From Cryptomeria japonica (Eukaryota > Streptophyta > Pinopsida > Cupressales > Cupressaceae), in assembly GCF_030272615.1 (NCBI RefSeq), contig NC_081414.1, positions 818,908,396 to 818,972,395 of the forward strand: a stretch of 64,000 nucleotides of DNA, given 5' to 3'. Made by a program: the position numbers and the translations under genes. The notes under the pieces are model-generated. The model worked only from the letters and a program-made list of their open reading frames with translations. It made no database searches and was not told the origin of the DNA. Of this stretch, positions 11,781 through 23,102 are shown one piece after another (within the stretch, counting starts at the first letter, position 1; each line of letters starts with the position of its first letter).

Positions 11781-12539
11781 GTTTCAAATTTTGGGTTTTT
11801 ATTGATTCAGCTTTTGGATTTTGCATTTAGGGTTTCAGATCTGGTTTATTTTGAGCTAACATTTTCAGATCTAGCTAACGAAATTGGTGCAGCTTGTCTT
11901 GAAAGCCAAATCGTTTGGTTGAAGGCCCCTATTTTCACAAAGTCTTTTGGGTTTAAAATTTACCTAACTTGTGTGCTTGCAAGAAGGGGTGATCATTTGA
12001 AACAATCCAAACTACTAACAACTCTTTGTTGCAGGTCCTTGGCGAGGGTTTTTGGATTTTTATTGTGTGCCTTATTTTCATAGACTAGCAAACACTTCAA
12101 TTGGTGCACTAAAATTGAATCATTGTCTTTTGTGTCTTGAGCAATAGGCTCTTTTTGTTTAATCTTTAGAGGGCCTATCTTCCCGTGTGGTCATTAGGAC
12201 TACTAGTGAGAAGAGAACGACCCAAGTGGTAGCAAGGAAAACCCACCTCTTTCGAACCACTATAAACAAATGTATTCATGGTGAAAACTATGGATAACAT
12301 GTGCTGATTAGTTCATACCGACACTATGTATCCCTATAAACCCATTTGATCAAATTTATTTGATCATTTGTAGGGCGTAACCCCTACCGGCTGGGAGCCT
12401 TTTGTATTTATAGAGCTGAAAGTGCCGCATGTATGGCCACACGAGCGGATACCCTTACTAGCACCTTTTTGTTTTAGAAGCCCAAATCCTTCTAGTTGTT
12501 GGGGCAGGAGGTCAGACCTCTGGTAGCGGCCCACACACA

Positions 12540-12665
12540 TATGGTTCTTAGTAGAGACACAAAGTTTGCCATGAGGAGTTTTCATGGGGACTGATGCTTG
12601 GCTGACCCGAGAAGTGAGTGCCGAGGGTGGAGCCAGTGAGGTCAAGCATCTAAGTATCCGCTCTG
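12540..12665 (+). other. Leader block conserved between elements D and E
   Basis: Shares TTTCATGGGGACTGATGC, TTGGCT, GAGAAGTGAGTGCC, GAGG.GGAGCC and GTCAAGCATCTA with the minus strand of 48085-47950 in element E, in the same order. It lies at a similar place, between primer site and first ORF. Conservation outside coding sequence in two otherwise different elements points to an RNA-level role. Confidence 0.7.
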
Positions 12666-12994
12666 AATAGCGTAGCCTCGGGGGTAAAACCCCATGTGGG
12701 ATCAACAACTATCGTCTTGGCCAACCATAAGAATTGTGCTTGACTTATTTTAAACATTCAAAACATTCAAGACCAAACAACAAAACATTGTGTCTTTTGT
12801 GTCTTCAAGTGTATGCAAAACATTCTTACATCAAACAACACACTTTTCTAGGAGTCATTTTGAGTCTAGACACTTGCAAACATTGGGGTCTTCATCAATA
12901 CTGTGTCCTCTTGTCACAAAAAACAGTCAAACAGTCAGATTTGGTCACAACAAAATGACTTCACAGATTGGAAAAAATTGCACAAATTTTACAG

Positions 12995-13185
12995 AAACGC
13001 GTCTGTGTCAGACATAATAGCGTTTGTGTTGTATAACCACGTCTGTGCAGGGCAGAAACGCATCTATGTTCATAGAATCAACATTACACTTTGCAAAAAA
13101 AATCTCAAAAACGCGTCTGTATTAAACAGAGCCGCGTCTGCATTAGGAAACTGCGTCTATGAAGTATACAGGCACGTCTGTGTTT
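12995..13185 (+). repeat. Leader motif cluster 2 (CGCGTCTGTGTT-like)
   Basis: About eight further copies of the same motif, near 12998, 13018, 13038, 13058, 13111, 13131, 13151 and 13172, again with roughly 20-50 base spacing. Confidence 0.75.
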
Positions 13186-13674
13186 AGAATTGAAAAACTG
13201 TTACAGTCCAACAAACAAACACAGTCAGTTTCAGAATTCTTAAGCTTTCTAGGTCATTTCTCTAGGATTTCATCTAGCATTCAACCTGTCTTTGGGTCTC
13301 ACAAAATCCATCATTGCTTTACACCTTACATTACAATCACATTTGTCTAAACTTGAGTCAAAAGGTCACTTGCTTGTCCTCACTATACTTTGTCAACACA
13401 CTACATACAACAACACTTTGCTAAGTGGTCCCTCATCAAGGTTTCTTACCTTTGGGTCGCATTTGGTCTTACTTAGAGTCAAGGTCAACTTATCTCATCA
13501 AGAGAAACTATCCTCTCTTTGGAAGTCACACCTACTTTACTACATACATACTTGGTCTTACACTTTGGACATTGCAAGTACACTTCAGACTCATTTACAT
13601 TCCATCCAACTTTTGGTCTTCCATACTTTTTCCATTTTCATCTAGTCTCACACATCTTGGTCAATACCTAGTTC

Positions 13675-16224
13675 ATGGTTGAAACCCGTCTTCAAAAATC
13701 TAGGAGAGAAACTAAAAAGGCTCAAGAGTCCGCAAACATGAGTTCTTATGAGTTTGAGAATGATATCTTTTTCAATTCTGATCATACTACATTACCTAAC
13801 ATGGATGCCTATAGAAACATTCCAAATGTTGAGAACATGGACACCACAAACAATAATGCTACAAACAATGACAATATGGACAAATTTTCTGTACATTCAG
13901 TAGATGTGGAAGAATCCATTATGAATCCCCATTTCAATCGATTGGTTGAGGAAATAATGAGGAGGGATAGACAATACTTCTTACAAATGATGGCACAAAG
14001 TGGAACCAAGATACCTCATGATTTTGACATGTCTCAAATAATGGAAAATCGACCTTTGCAACAACCTCACTCCAACATGGATCAAAGAAGGCCTAATAGT
14101 GGAGGCAATAGAGGACCACATATGGTACCTGAATCACCATCATCTTTGCTTCAAAAACCAGAGGTCCCACATACACATGGTCAAGCATATGATACTCACC
14201 TTCGAAGACCATTATGTAAGTCTTATGTAGACAGATATGCTCAATCACATACTAATGCTAAGGATCAACCACCAAAGCAATTGGATATTCAAAGGCATGC
14301 TCAAAATTTGGACACAAGGAAACCCCGTGTCAAATTTGGGGGCAACACATTAGAACATGACATGCCTGTAGAGTATGGTATACATGCACAAAATAGATAT
14401 GGTGTTCCTCAACATGAATCTATACCAAGTGGTCCATATACACAACATTACTATAGACCTCCTCCATATGAACATGTGTATGATCAATATCATCCATATA
14501 TGCAACATGCTCCTCCTCCTATTGGTGCCTCAAACATAGGGTATGGTCCAAGAAGTCAATCTCCACCTAAGAACAATTTGGAACAACAAATCAGGGACTT
14601 ACAAAAGAAAATGGAGGACATAAATACACCAAAGCCAACATACACAATGAGAGACATATGTCCTTATCCATTTGACAAGAGCATTCCAATGCCTCCATTT
14701 CCTACACACTTTGTGATGCCTAAATTTGATAAGTATAGAGGAAAAGGGGATCCTAAGGCACACATAAGACAATTTTTCACAGCTTGCATTGAGGTAGTAG
14801 CAGAAGAGACATATTTGATGAGATTATTCCCACAAAGCCTAGGTGATCAAGCTATGGAATGGTTCTCCCAACTTCCACCTGGTATTAAGTCATGGGGTGA
14901 CTTAGTAGAGGCATTTATCCAACATTTCTCCTACAACATAGAGATAGACATATCAGTCACTACTTTGTGCAACACCAAGCAAAAAGAGGGAGAATCTTTT
15001 GCATCATTCTTACAAAGATGGAGAAATCTAGCCAGTAGATGCTCTTGTGAAATTCCACAAAAACAAATGGTAGAAATGTTCACCCAGAATGTTAACAAAG
15101 ACATTGGCTATGATCTAAGAAAACCTTGTTTGTCCACCTTCAAGGACGTTATTGAAAAAGGCTTAGCGACAGAAAAGGTCCTAATTGAACAAGGAGTCAT
15201 CAAGATATTCAAGGAAAACAAAGATGACTTTAAAGGAAAAGACAAGCCAAGATTTTGGAATAAAAACAAGAACATAGTCAATGAAGGTGTTGTTGATGCC
15301 AATACAGTGCGACCCAAATTCATCTTTTCGGGATCAAGTTCTACAAACAATCAAGTGAATATTCAAACAACTTCCAGATCATGAAGGAAGTACACCCCAT
15401 TGGGAGAACCACTTGAGTCAATTTTCAAGAAGCTAGTGGCAAACAAGGTAATCACAATTCCAGATTTTCCTCCATATGAACCAAAGGTTAAACCAAATTG
15501 GTGGAACGATGATGAGTATTGTGAATTTCATAAGAGAAAGGGTCATAAGACAGGAAATTTTCATCGACTGAAGAACATCATACAAGATCTCATTGATAGA
15601 GGTGACATTGAGATTGAGGGACATTCCTCCAATCAAGAACATGAGATGTTTAAGGAACCATTCCCAAAACATGACAAGGGAAAAGCTAAAGCCACAGAGG
15701 ATCAAACCAACTATACCAGACCATCCTACAACTATGATTCAACTATCAATCACATCTCGATGGACAATTATGTCTCTACCATTATCATCAAGGACAAAAT
15801 GTATGAGAATTCTACTCGGAGACCCAGGATTGTCCTAAAAGGTGTTGGATCTTCTTCTGAACCTACCTCTAAATGTCATGTTACAACCCGCCGAGGTAAA
15901 ATCACTTTGCAAGGTGCTCCAACTAAAAACATCGCTTCTTCATCAACCAAACCTGAGTATGACCTTGTAGAACAGTTAGGGAAGACACCCGCACTCATCT
16001 CCATCCTTGAGCTATTACGCATATCTCCCGCACATAAATCCATTCTTGACAAAATCTTGAGAGATACTGCTGTTCCTACTGATCTGAATGTGGACCAGTT
16101 TCAAGCCATGGTGGGATACCTTTCCATTCCACATTCCCTTACTTTCACAGAAGCTGATGATGCCTCCATAAGTCAGCCACATAATGCACCATTACACATT
16201 GAAGCCTTCATACATAAACATTGA
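13675..16224 (+). pseudogene. gag: Tat-type gag of element D, broken
   Basis: Starts at ATG 13675 with M-V-E-T-R-L-Q, a usual gag opening for this group. The first ~340 residues are low-complexity, rich in Asn, His, Gln and Pro. The Retrotrans_gag capsid domain spans about residues 345-460 (P-K-F-D-K-Y-R-G through F-L-Q-R-W-R-N-L-A). TGA at 15382-15384 interrupts the frame. After it, in the same frame, comes the C-H-type knuckle YCEFHKRKGHKTGNFHRL, in which the third-position Cys is replaced by Phe. The protein would form the virus-like particle and bind the element RNA. It runs into pol with a frame change near 16215-16224. Confidence 0.85.
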
Positions 16225-19200
16225 ATAAAGGAGTCCTGATAGATGGAGGAGCAAGTCTAAACATTTGCACATTGAACACTATTACACAATTGGGATATTT
16301 TGATAAAGCTGTGAATTCTACAAACAAAATTACCATTAAGGCATATGATGATGAAGAGCGTTCATCCAAGGGCACAGTCACCTTACCTCTCAGAGTTGGG
16401 CCAGTTACAAAGGATGTGGTTTGTCAAGTCCTGGATTTAGATCTCACTTATAACATATTGCTAGGACGCCCTTGGATTCATGAAATGAGGGCAGTCCCAT
16501 CCACATATCACCAATGCATTAAGTTTCCTCATAATGGAGTGGAAGTAATAGTTAACGGTGATCCTAATCCATTCATATACTACAATAACCTGAAATCAAA
16601 GACCGAGACCATCATTCCCAGTAATCGTGAGGTTGTTCCTTCGTCGGCGTACATTGATCCTGAGTCGTTAAAACCTTCGACATCAAAACAAGGTGAGCTT
16701 AAAGGCAAGTTTCAAGACAAGGGCATGGGGGAATATACTTTAAATCAGACCATGTACTTACGACAAGTCATAAGTTCCCCAAAAGAATATGGAAGACCAC
16801 ATCCTAACAAGCAAGTATCCATCATGATACTCAAATGGGACCCTACTACCTTTCAAAGATGGGGTGAACTAGAAGAGGAAGATTTATACCAAATGCTTTT
16901 CAGAGACAATGAAGACAACACACAAGATCACATTAGTCTACCATGTGAGAAATATGACAAAGGCTTCAAAATTCTACAAAAATTCGGGTATGATGGAAAA
17001 AGCCCTCTTGGGTTACGAAAGGAAGGCATCATTGAACCTTTACAACCTGAATTGACTTTCAAAAAGGAATGCTCGAAAGGACTTGGTTTCTTAACTTCCA
17101 AGGTCCACACCCAAAGGATAGAAGAAGCCTTACAAATCAAAGCTACCAAAATTCAACAAGAGGATCGCTATTCCACAGATTCCAATGAATGGGAATGGGG
17201 TTCTGACAAGTCTTCCAATGACTACGAGCTCACCGAGATATTCAGAGAGCCAGATGAACCAACAGAAGAAGAGGAATTTTATAACAAGTTTAGAGTCGGT
17301 CAAGAAACAACCCATGAGGATTCCACACAGTCCTTGTCTCAAGGTTCTAGGTTGAAATCACATAGGATGAGAACACCTATCCCAGAATGCGCTACTAGTG
17401 ATGATAATTTGGATTCGCTCGCGATCGAGAGTGATGAGGAGAGTGCCATCGATGACCTCGATAATTACCTTGACATACCCGAATATAACTGCATCTTCAC
17501 TCTCAGCTCCGCTAACTTCGAAGACATTAACGGCCTTCCCCTTGTTCACCACCAACTCATTGACTGGGATCATGAAGGACCTACATAGTTTGACACATTC
17601 CAAAATGATGAAGCTTTTACTGACTATTTGGGGATACGAGATAATCTTCCTCCTGGGGACCATAAAGTGGGATACACTATAGAACTCAACAGCGAGGCAT
17701 ATTTTGGTGAGGGTGTCGGACCTTCTAGTCGCAAAAATGTGAAAATAAGAACATATCAAGGGTCTTATGGCGAAAACCACACCGTGGCACTGTCTGACCC
17801 CAAAAAAGTAAAAAGAAAGGACGTATCTGAGGGCGAAAACCTCTCTGAGGCACCCGAAGATGGAAGGCTCGACATTCTCCCAGCATCATATGAGGAAAAG
17901 TCATCCATGTTGGTAGAGGAGACTATCAAAACAAACATTGGTACAGAAGAGGTTCCACACAACATATTCCTAGCTCAATCATTGACAGAGTCCGAAAGGT
18001 CAAAATTCATAAGTTTCTTCAAAGAACGACAAATCAATTTTGCCTGGTCATACGCTGATATGCCTAGATTGGATCCAGATTTGGTAATGCATCATTTGAT
18101 AGTCAAACCAGAGGCAAAACCAGTAAAATAGAAATTAAGAAAAATGCATCCACAAGTGGCATTACTAGTCAAAGCGGAACTTGAGAAGTTATTGGATGTC
18201 GGATTCATACGCCCAATCGATTATCCCGAATGGATATGCAACTTAGTACCTGTCAGTAAACCAGATCACAGCATCAGAATTTGCACAGATTTCAGAGACA
18301 TCAACAAAGCTTGTCCAAAGGATGACTTCCCATTACCAAATATTGACTTGATTGTTGATCTCACAATAGGTCATGAAATGTTATCATTGATGGATGGATT
18401 CTCTGGTTATAATCAAATAAGGATCGCACCCGAGGATCAACACAAAACATCATTTACTTGTCCGTGGGGAACTTTCTGCTGGAATGTCATGCCTTTCGGG
18501 CAAAAGAATGCGGGTGCTACATATCAAAGAGCCATGACTACTATCTTTCATGATCTCATGCACGTAACTGTGGAAGATTATGTTGACGACCTCTTGGGCA
18601 AATCAATAGATAGAAATACACATTTGGATATACTTTCAGTCATCTTTGATTGGTTGGAAAAATACAAAGTAAGATTAAACCCCAAGAAATGTGTCTTTGG
18701 AGTAACCTCCGGGAAGCTCCTAGGATTCATTGTATCCAAAAGAGGAATTGAAGCTGATCCAGCAAAAGTCAAGGCCATCTTGGAGATGCAACCACCAAGA
18801 AATATCAGTCAACTTCGATCCTTACAAGGCAGACTCCAGTCCATCCGATGATTCATAGCACAACTTGCAGATAAGTGTAATCCTTTTCAGCACCTGCTAC
18901 ATAAAAACATCAAATTCAAATGGGATGATAACTATCAACAGGCTTTCCAGACGCTCAAAGATTATCTTCTAAATCTGCTAGTTCTGATGCCACCAGTTCC
19001 AAATCAACCACTGTTACTATACATATCAGCTACTCCAACAGCACTGGGGGCACTCTTAGCACAACAAATTGCTAAGGGCAAAGAAAAAGCAGTTTACTAT
19101 GTCAGTCGCACATTGGTAGGATATGAACTAAACTACACACCAATTGAGCGTGCATGTCTCGTCGTGGTCTTTGCTTCACATAAATTATGACATTACATGC

Positions 19201-21200
19201 TTACTCATAAGACTAAGTTAGTTGCAAGGATAGACCCATTGAAATACCTTCTCAATAAAGCAACACTTACTGGGCGATTGGCCAAATGGGTAATGATCCT
19301 GAGTGAATTCGACATCAAGTATGTGGACAGAAAATCAATAAAAGGACAAGCCATCGCAGATCAATTAGCAGATGCTCCCATGGTAGATGATGTTCCTCTA
19401 AGTTCAGAATTTCCAGATGAATCCATTTTGACAATGTCACATGCAAAGCCATTGCAACTGTACTTCGACGGCTCATACACACAGCATGGGGTAGGAGCTG
19501 GCATCCTCTTTATAACTCCTCAAGGGGATTCTATACCAAAATCATACTGCTTATCATTTCCTTGCACTAACAATATAGCGGAATATGAGGCATTAACAAC
19601 AATATTACAAATTGTAGTTCAGTGGAAGATCCAAGAACTTCGTGTTTTTGGGGACTCCCAACTTGTCATCCATCAAGCAACTGATGATTACCAAACAAAA
19701 GATGAAAAATTACTGCATTATAAACAAATGGTGGATGACCTGAAACAACACTTCACAAAGATAGACTTTGAGCAGATACCAAGAGAGCAGAATCGCGCCG
19801 CAGATTCCATGGCTACGATTGCTTCCCTGATTGATTTACCTCCAAACGAGACCCGCTATGAGTTCTTGGTGGATAACCTTTTGGTTCCTTCATATGAGAT
19901 CATGCCTACTGAGACGATATGTGTTGTCGGTCCTGAATCTTAGTTATATGGTTCCATTTTCACATACCTACGTGACAATACTCTACCTGCTGATCTATCA
20001 AATAACCAACGTCGCACTTTCATTCACCAATCCTCTCGATATGTCATTTTAGCTGATATCCTATACCAGCGAGGTCTAGATGGCACTCTTCTTAGATGTT
20101 TAGAAAGCGACGAAGCTCAGATTGCGTTACGTGAAGTGCATGAAGGGATATGTGGTCCACATGCTAGTGGTCCTACCTTGGCCAAGAAACTCATCAGGAC
20201 TGGATATTATTGGCCCAATATGGAAAAAGACTCATATTAGTTTGTCAAGAAATGTAAGCAATGCCAAATTCATGGAGACCTCATACATGTGCCAACACAA
20301 GAACTTCAACCACTTGCGTCTCCTTGGCCCTTTTGTCAGTGGGGACTCGATCTCATAGGCAAGATTCACCCTCCTTCTTCCAATGGTCATAAATTCATTA
20401 TCACTGCCACAGAATATTTTACAAAATGGATTGAAGCCGTGCCTCTCACACAAGTCACAGGAAAACAGATTGCTACATTCATCCTCAACTATATCATTTG
20501 CCGATACGATATTCCTGTTTCCATTATCACTGATAACGGGCAACCCTTCAAAAATCAGGATGTTCGTGAACTCTGTGACCGCTTCCATATTTCCCATCGT
20601 TTCTTCACACCATATTACCCCCAAGGTAATGGCCAAGCTGAGGCATCTAATAAAACAATCCTTAAAATCCTAAAGAAGACAATCGACGATGCTGGTCGTA
20701 ATTGGCATATCCAACTTAATCCCGCACTTTGGGCCTACCGTATAAGTGTCCGCACACCTACAGGAGCTACACCCTATTCACTTGTCTATGGCACTAAAGC
20801 CATCTTGCCTATTGAGGTCAAGCTACCCTCTTTATGGGTTTCTTTGAAAAACATCATCAGTGATGAAGACTATAGGGTCTCTCGCTTACAAGAGCTTGAA
20901 TTACTGGATGAACGAAGACAAACTGCTTTTAATCATCTCAAAGCTTACCAACAACGAATGAGTTGCAGCAACAATCATAGGGTCAAGCCTCACACATTTG
21001 AGGTAGGAGATTTGGTCCTCAAAGAAAATCCCAAAAATTAGCAAGACAGAGAGAAGAAGGGCAAGTTTGAACCAAATTGGCTTGGTCCTTACATCATTAT
21101 AGCAGCATATGGATCTGGGGCATATCAGCTCTTAACTACAGAAGGTGAACCTTTGGAGGATCCTATCAATAGCATGCACCTTCACTGGTTTTACACATAG
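16221..21200 (+). pseudogene. pol: Tat-type pol of element D (PR-Gpatch-RT-RH-aRH-INT), seven stops
   Basis: One frame from 16221 to the TAG at 21198-21200. In order: aspartic protease (LIDGGASLNIC at ~16240, then LLGRPWIH); G-patch-like segment (G-Y-D-G-K-S...G-L-G) at ~16985-17090; RT at ~18144-18850 with the YVDD active site; first RNase H (LLLYISATPTALGALLAQQ) at ~19013-19400; second, archaeal-type RNase H (YFDGSYTQHGVGAGILF, N-N-I-A-E-Y-E-A-L, GDSQLVI) at ~19460-19830; integrase with HHCC zinc finger, core (D...DNGQPF...E) and a C-terminal G-P-Y domain ending HLHWFYT. In-frame stops: TAG 17586, TGA 18849, TGA 19188 and TAG 18129, 19941, 20238, 21039. The enzyme would copy and integrate the element. 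Confidence 0.9.
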
Positions 21201-21219
21201 CTTTTCAGAGTATCCTAAT

Positions 21220-21500
21220 TCAAAAATACAAAAAAAAAAAAAAAAATTCAAAAATATAAAAAAAAATAAAATAAAATAAAAAAAAATCAAAAAATTTAAA
21301 AATACAAAAAAAAATTATAAAACAAAAAAAATCGTTACTTGGTGAAAACCTGGCAAACAGGCGCCTTGTGACACAAAAAACATTGAAAAATCGAAAAAAG
21401 TAAAGAGAAATAATTTCGTCCAACGGTGAAAACCACTTCGGTGGTGCCCTGGGCAAGTACCATGGTGAAAACTGGGTCACCAGTGCCATGCGTAGAGACA
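21220..21500 (+). other. A-rich tract and GGTGAAAAC hairpin cluster after pol
   Basis: An A-rich stretch (21220-21330) is followed by three units starting GGTGAAAAC at 21350, 21425 and 21464, each ending in G(G/T)(C/G)GCC or GTGCC. Visible stems: ACCAC-TTCG-GTGGT at 21432-21445 (a CUUCGG-type tetraloop in RNA) and ACTGG-GTCA-CCAGT at 21471-21484. Element E has the same unit on the minus strand at 43978-44040, also downstream of its main ORF. Confidence 0.65.
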
Positions 21501-21954
21501 TTGCTCCTCCCTCCTTTAGGATTCACTTTGCACACACTCACGACCAATTCGTTCATAATAAACTTACCCATTCCCATCATGGCTTGTTATTGATCTCCCT
21601 AAGATTGGTTAGCCATTCATAATAAACCTCCCTTTTCATCCCTTTCCATCCATAATAAATCAGATCCTATCTGTGGCTAAGGCAAAATCCTACATCTAGT
21701 AATGGGTGTGGAACTGAGAACATCACATGTTTCGAGGAGTACAATTTCTTCCAGCTTCCTTCAATCTATCCGCGCACAATTTGCAATAAAGCAACATTTG
21801 CTTCACAGATCTGCAATAAAGTTTCATCTTCTCCACAATAATGTATCAGTTTCATGGATTCAGTTAGTTTCACATGAGACACAGCAGCAACAATGGGCTT
21901 CAACAAAATCAAATCTTTCAACAGACTCAGACAACATTATGGGTCAGTGCTATC
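21501..21954 (+). other. D 3' non-coding region before nested LTR
   Basis: No gene signal. Contains two related CATTCATAATAAACTT/CC segments and a 30-base-period AGATCTGCAATAAAG-like stretch. It is split from 25718 onward by the nested solo LTR. Confidence 0.4.
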
Positions 21955-22431
21955 TGTCATGCCCAAAATTTAGGACAAAACGGAACAAATTTTTTTTTTA
22001 AAACATACTAATTAATCACTCGCACGACAAGTGTTATAGAAATTTCCATAATTAAATTTGAGTTTGTTAAATATTATCTGCGGAAAACTAACTGGTATAA
22101 TTTTATCTCCACGAGATACCTAGTCATTAGGTTTATTAAATCAATCAAGCTAAAAGAATAGGAGAGGAAAATTTAATTTAATCTCCAATAAGACATATAG
22201 TCTAAACATCCAATTTAAATTTTAAATACTCTAATTAAATTACACGGGACATTATTAAATACATCTAAAATTATAAAAGCTAGGCTTACCTCCGATAATT
22301 TATTTATTTCACTTTATTTTTACTTCTTATGAGTATTCATACGGAGGTATTTAACTATCTAAAAAAAAAAACTCCATTATATACTTTTAAATGTTTTAAA
22401 CTTTTTTATATACTTACCCAATTTATAACCA

Positions 22432-22434
<3 letters not shown>

Positions 22435-22476
<42 letters not shown>

Positions 22477-22496
22477 TAATATATATATATATATAT
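22435..22496. repeat. TA microsatellite
   Basis: Almost pure AT alternation with one short interruption. Shorter TA tracts follow at about 23046-23100, 23140-23160 and 23235-23249. Confidence 0.9.
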
Positions 22497-22792
22497 TATT
22501 TTAAACCTTTTAAAAATTGTCTCCCCAAAATAATAGTTAATTTTCTCTCCAACCCTAAATAGGGTTTCACATTATTATTATTTCTTTTATATAGATATAT
22601 TACTAACTATGAAACTATTCTATTATTTTAATCCTTTTACCCTAGCCCTACCCGGGGCTAGGGTTTAATTCTCTTTTTTTTTAAAACACTGTGAAATCTT
22701 TTTTAGCAGGGCCGAACCCCGTGACGGCCTTTTTTTTTTGGTTGCAGGTCGTTGAAGGCGGTGGGGAGGGCGACTGGAAGAGGGCTGAGACG

Positions 22793-22994
22793 CCACTATG
22801 TGGGCGCACAGTGGGCGCCGCGGCACCACTGTGTGTCCACACAGTGGGCGCCGCTAGCGGCTTCCCCACTGTGTGGCCACACAGTGGCGACCGCGGCCGT
22901 CCACTGTGTGTCCACACAGTGGGAGCCGAAGCGGCTCCACTGTGTGTGCACACAGTGGGCACCGCGCGGCCCTCACTGTGCATACACACAGTGG
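22793..22994. repeat. Array of six 22-bp palindromes, ~36-bp period
   Basis: Units at 22793, 22826, 22866, 22901, 22937 and 22973, each 22 bases of the form CCACTGTGTG-NN-CACACAGTGG. The middle four are perfect or near-perfect palindromes; the first and last have a few changes. The GC-rich spacers are themselves partly palindromic, for example GCCGCTAGCGGC and AGCCGAAGCGGCT. The block is a GC island within AT-rich LTR DNA. Confidence 0.9.
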
Positions 22995-23070
22995 GGTCTG
23001 CGTGGACCCAAAAATTTCTTTTTTTTAAATTTTTTTTTTTTTTTAAATATATTATATATATATATTTATA

Positions 23071-23102
<32 letters not shown>

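Larger units (their letters stand above)
11407..13674 (+). other. Long untranslated leader of element D
   Basis: About 2.27 kb between the primer site and the gag start with no coding signal. It holds two clusters of a GCGTCTGTGTT-like motif (11515-11780 and 12995-13185) and, between them, a block at about 12540-12665 that is also present in the leader of element E (47950-48085, minus strand). The shared core GGGGACTGATGCTTGGCT and GAGAAGTGAGTGCC suggests a function in the RNA, such as packaging, dimer formation or translation. Confidence 0.65.

Noticed and set aside
12364-12708. 114-codon minus-strand frame in the D leader
   Set aside because: It starts without supporting signals and the homologous E leader does not keep it; the conservation looks like RNA or DNA sequence.
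13675-21200. D gag-pol as an integrated plant pararetrovirus
   Set aside because: An integrase, LTRs, tRNA primer site, PPT and target duplication are present, and no movement protein is seen; it is an ordinary Ty3/gypsy Tat element.
22793-22994. Regular palindrome array with ~36-bp spacing resembling a CRISPR array
   Set aside because: Spacers are short, GC-rich and similar to each other, the units are palindromes inside an LTR, there are no cas genes, and the context is a plant genome.
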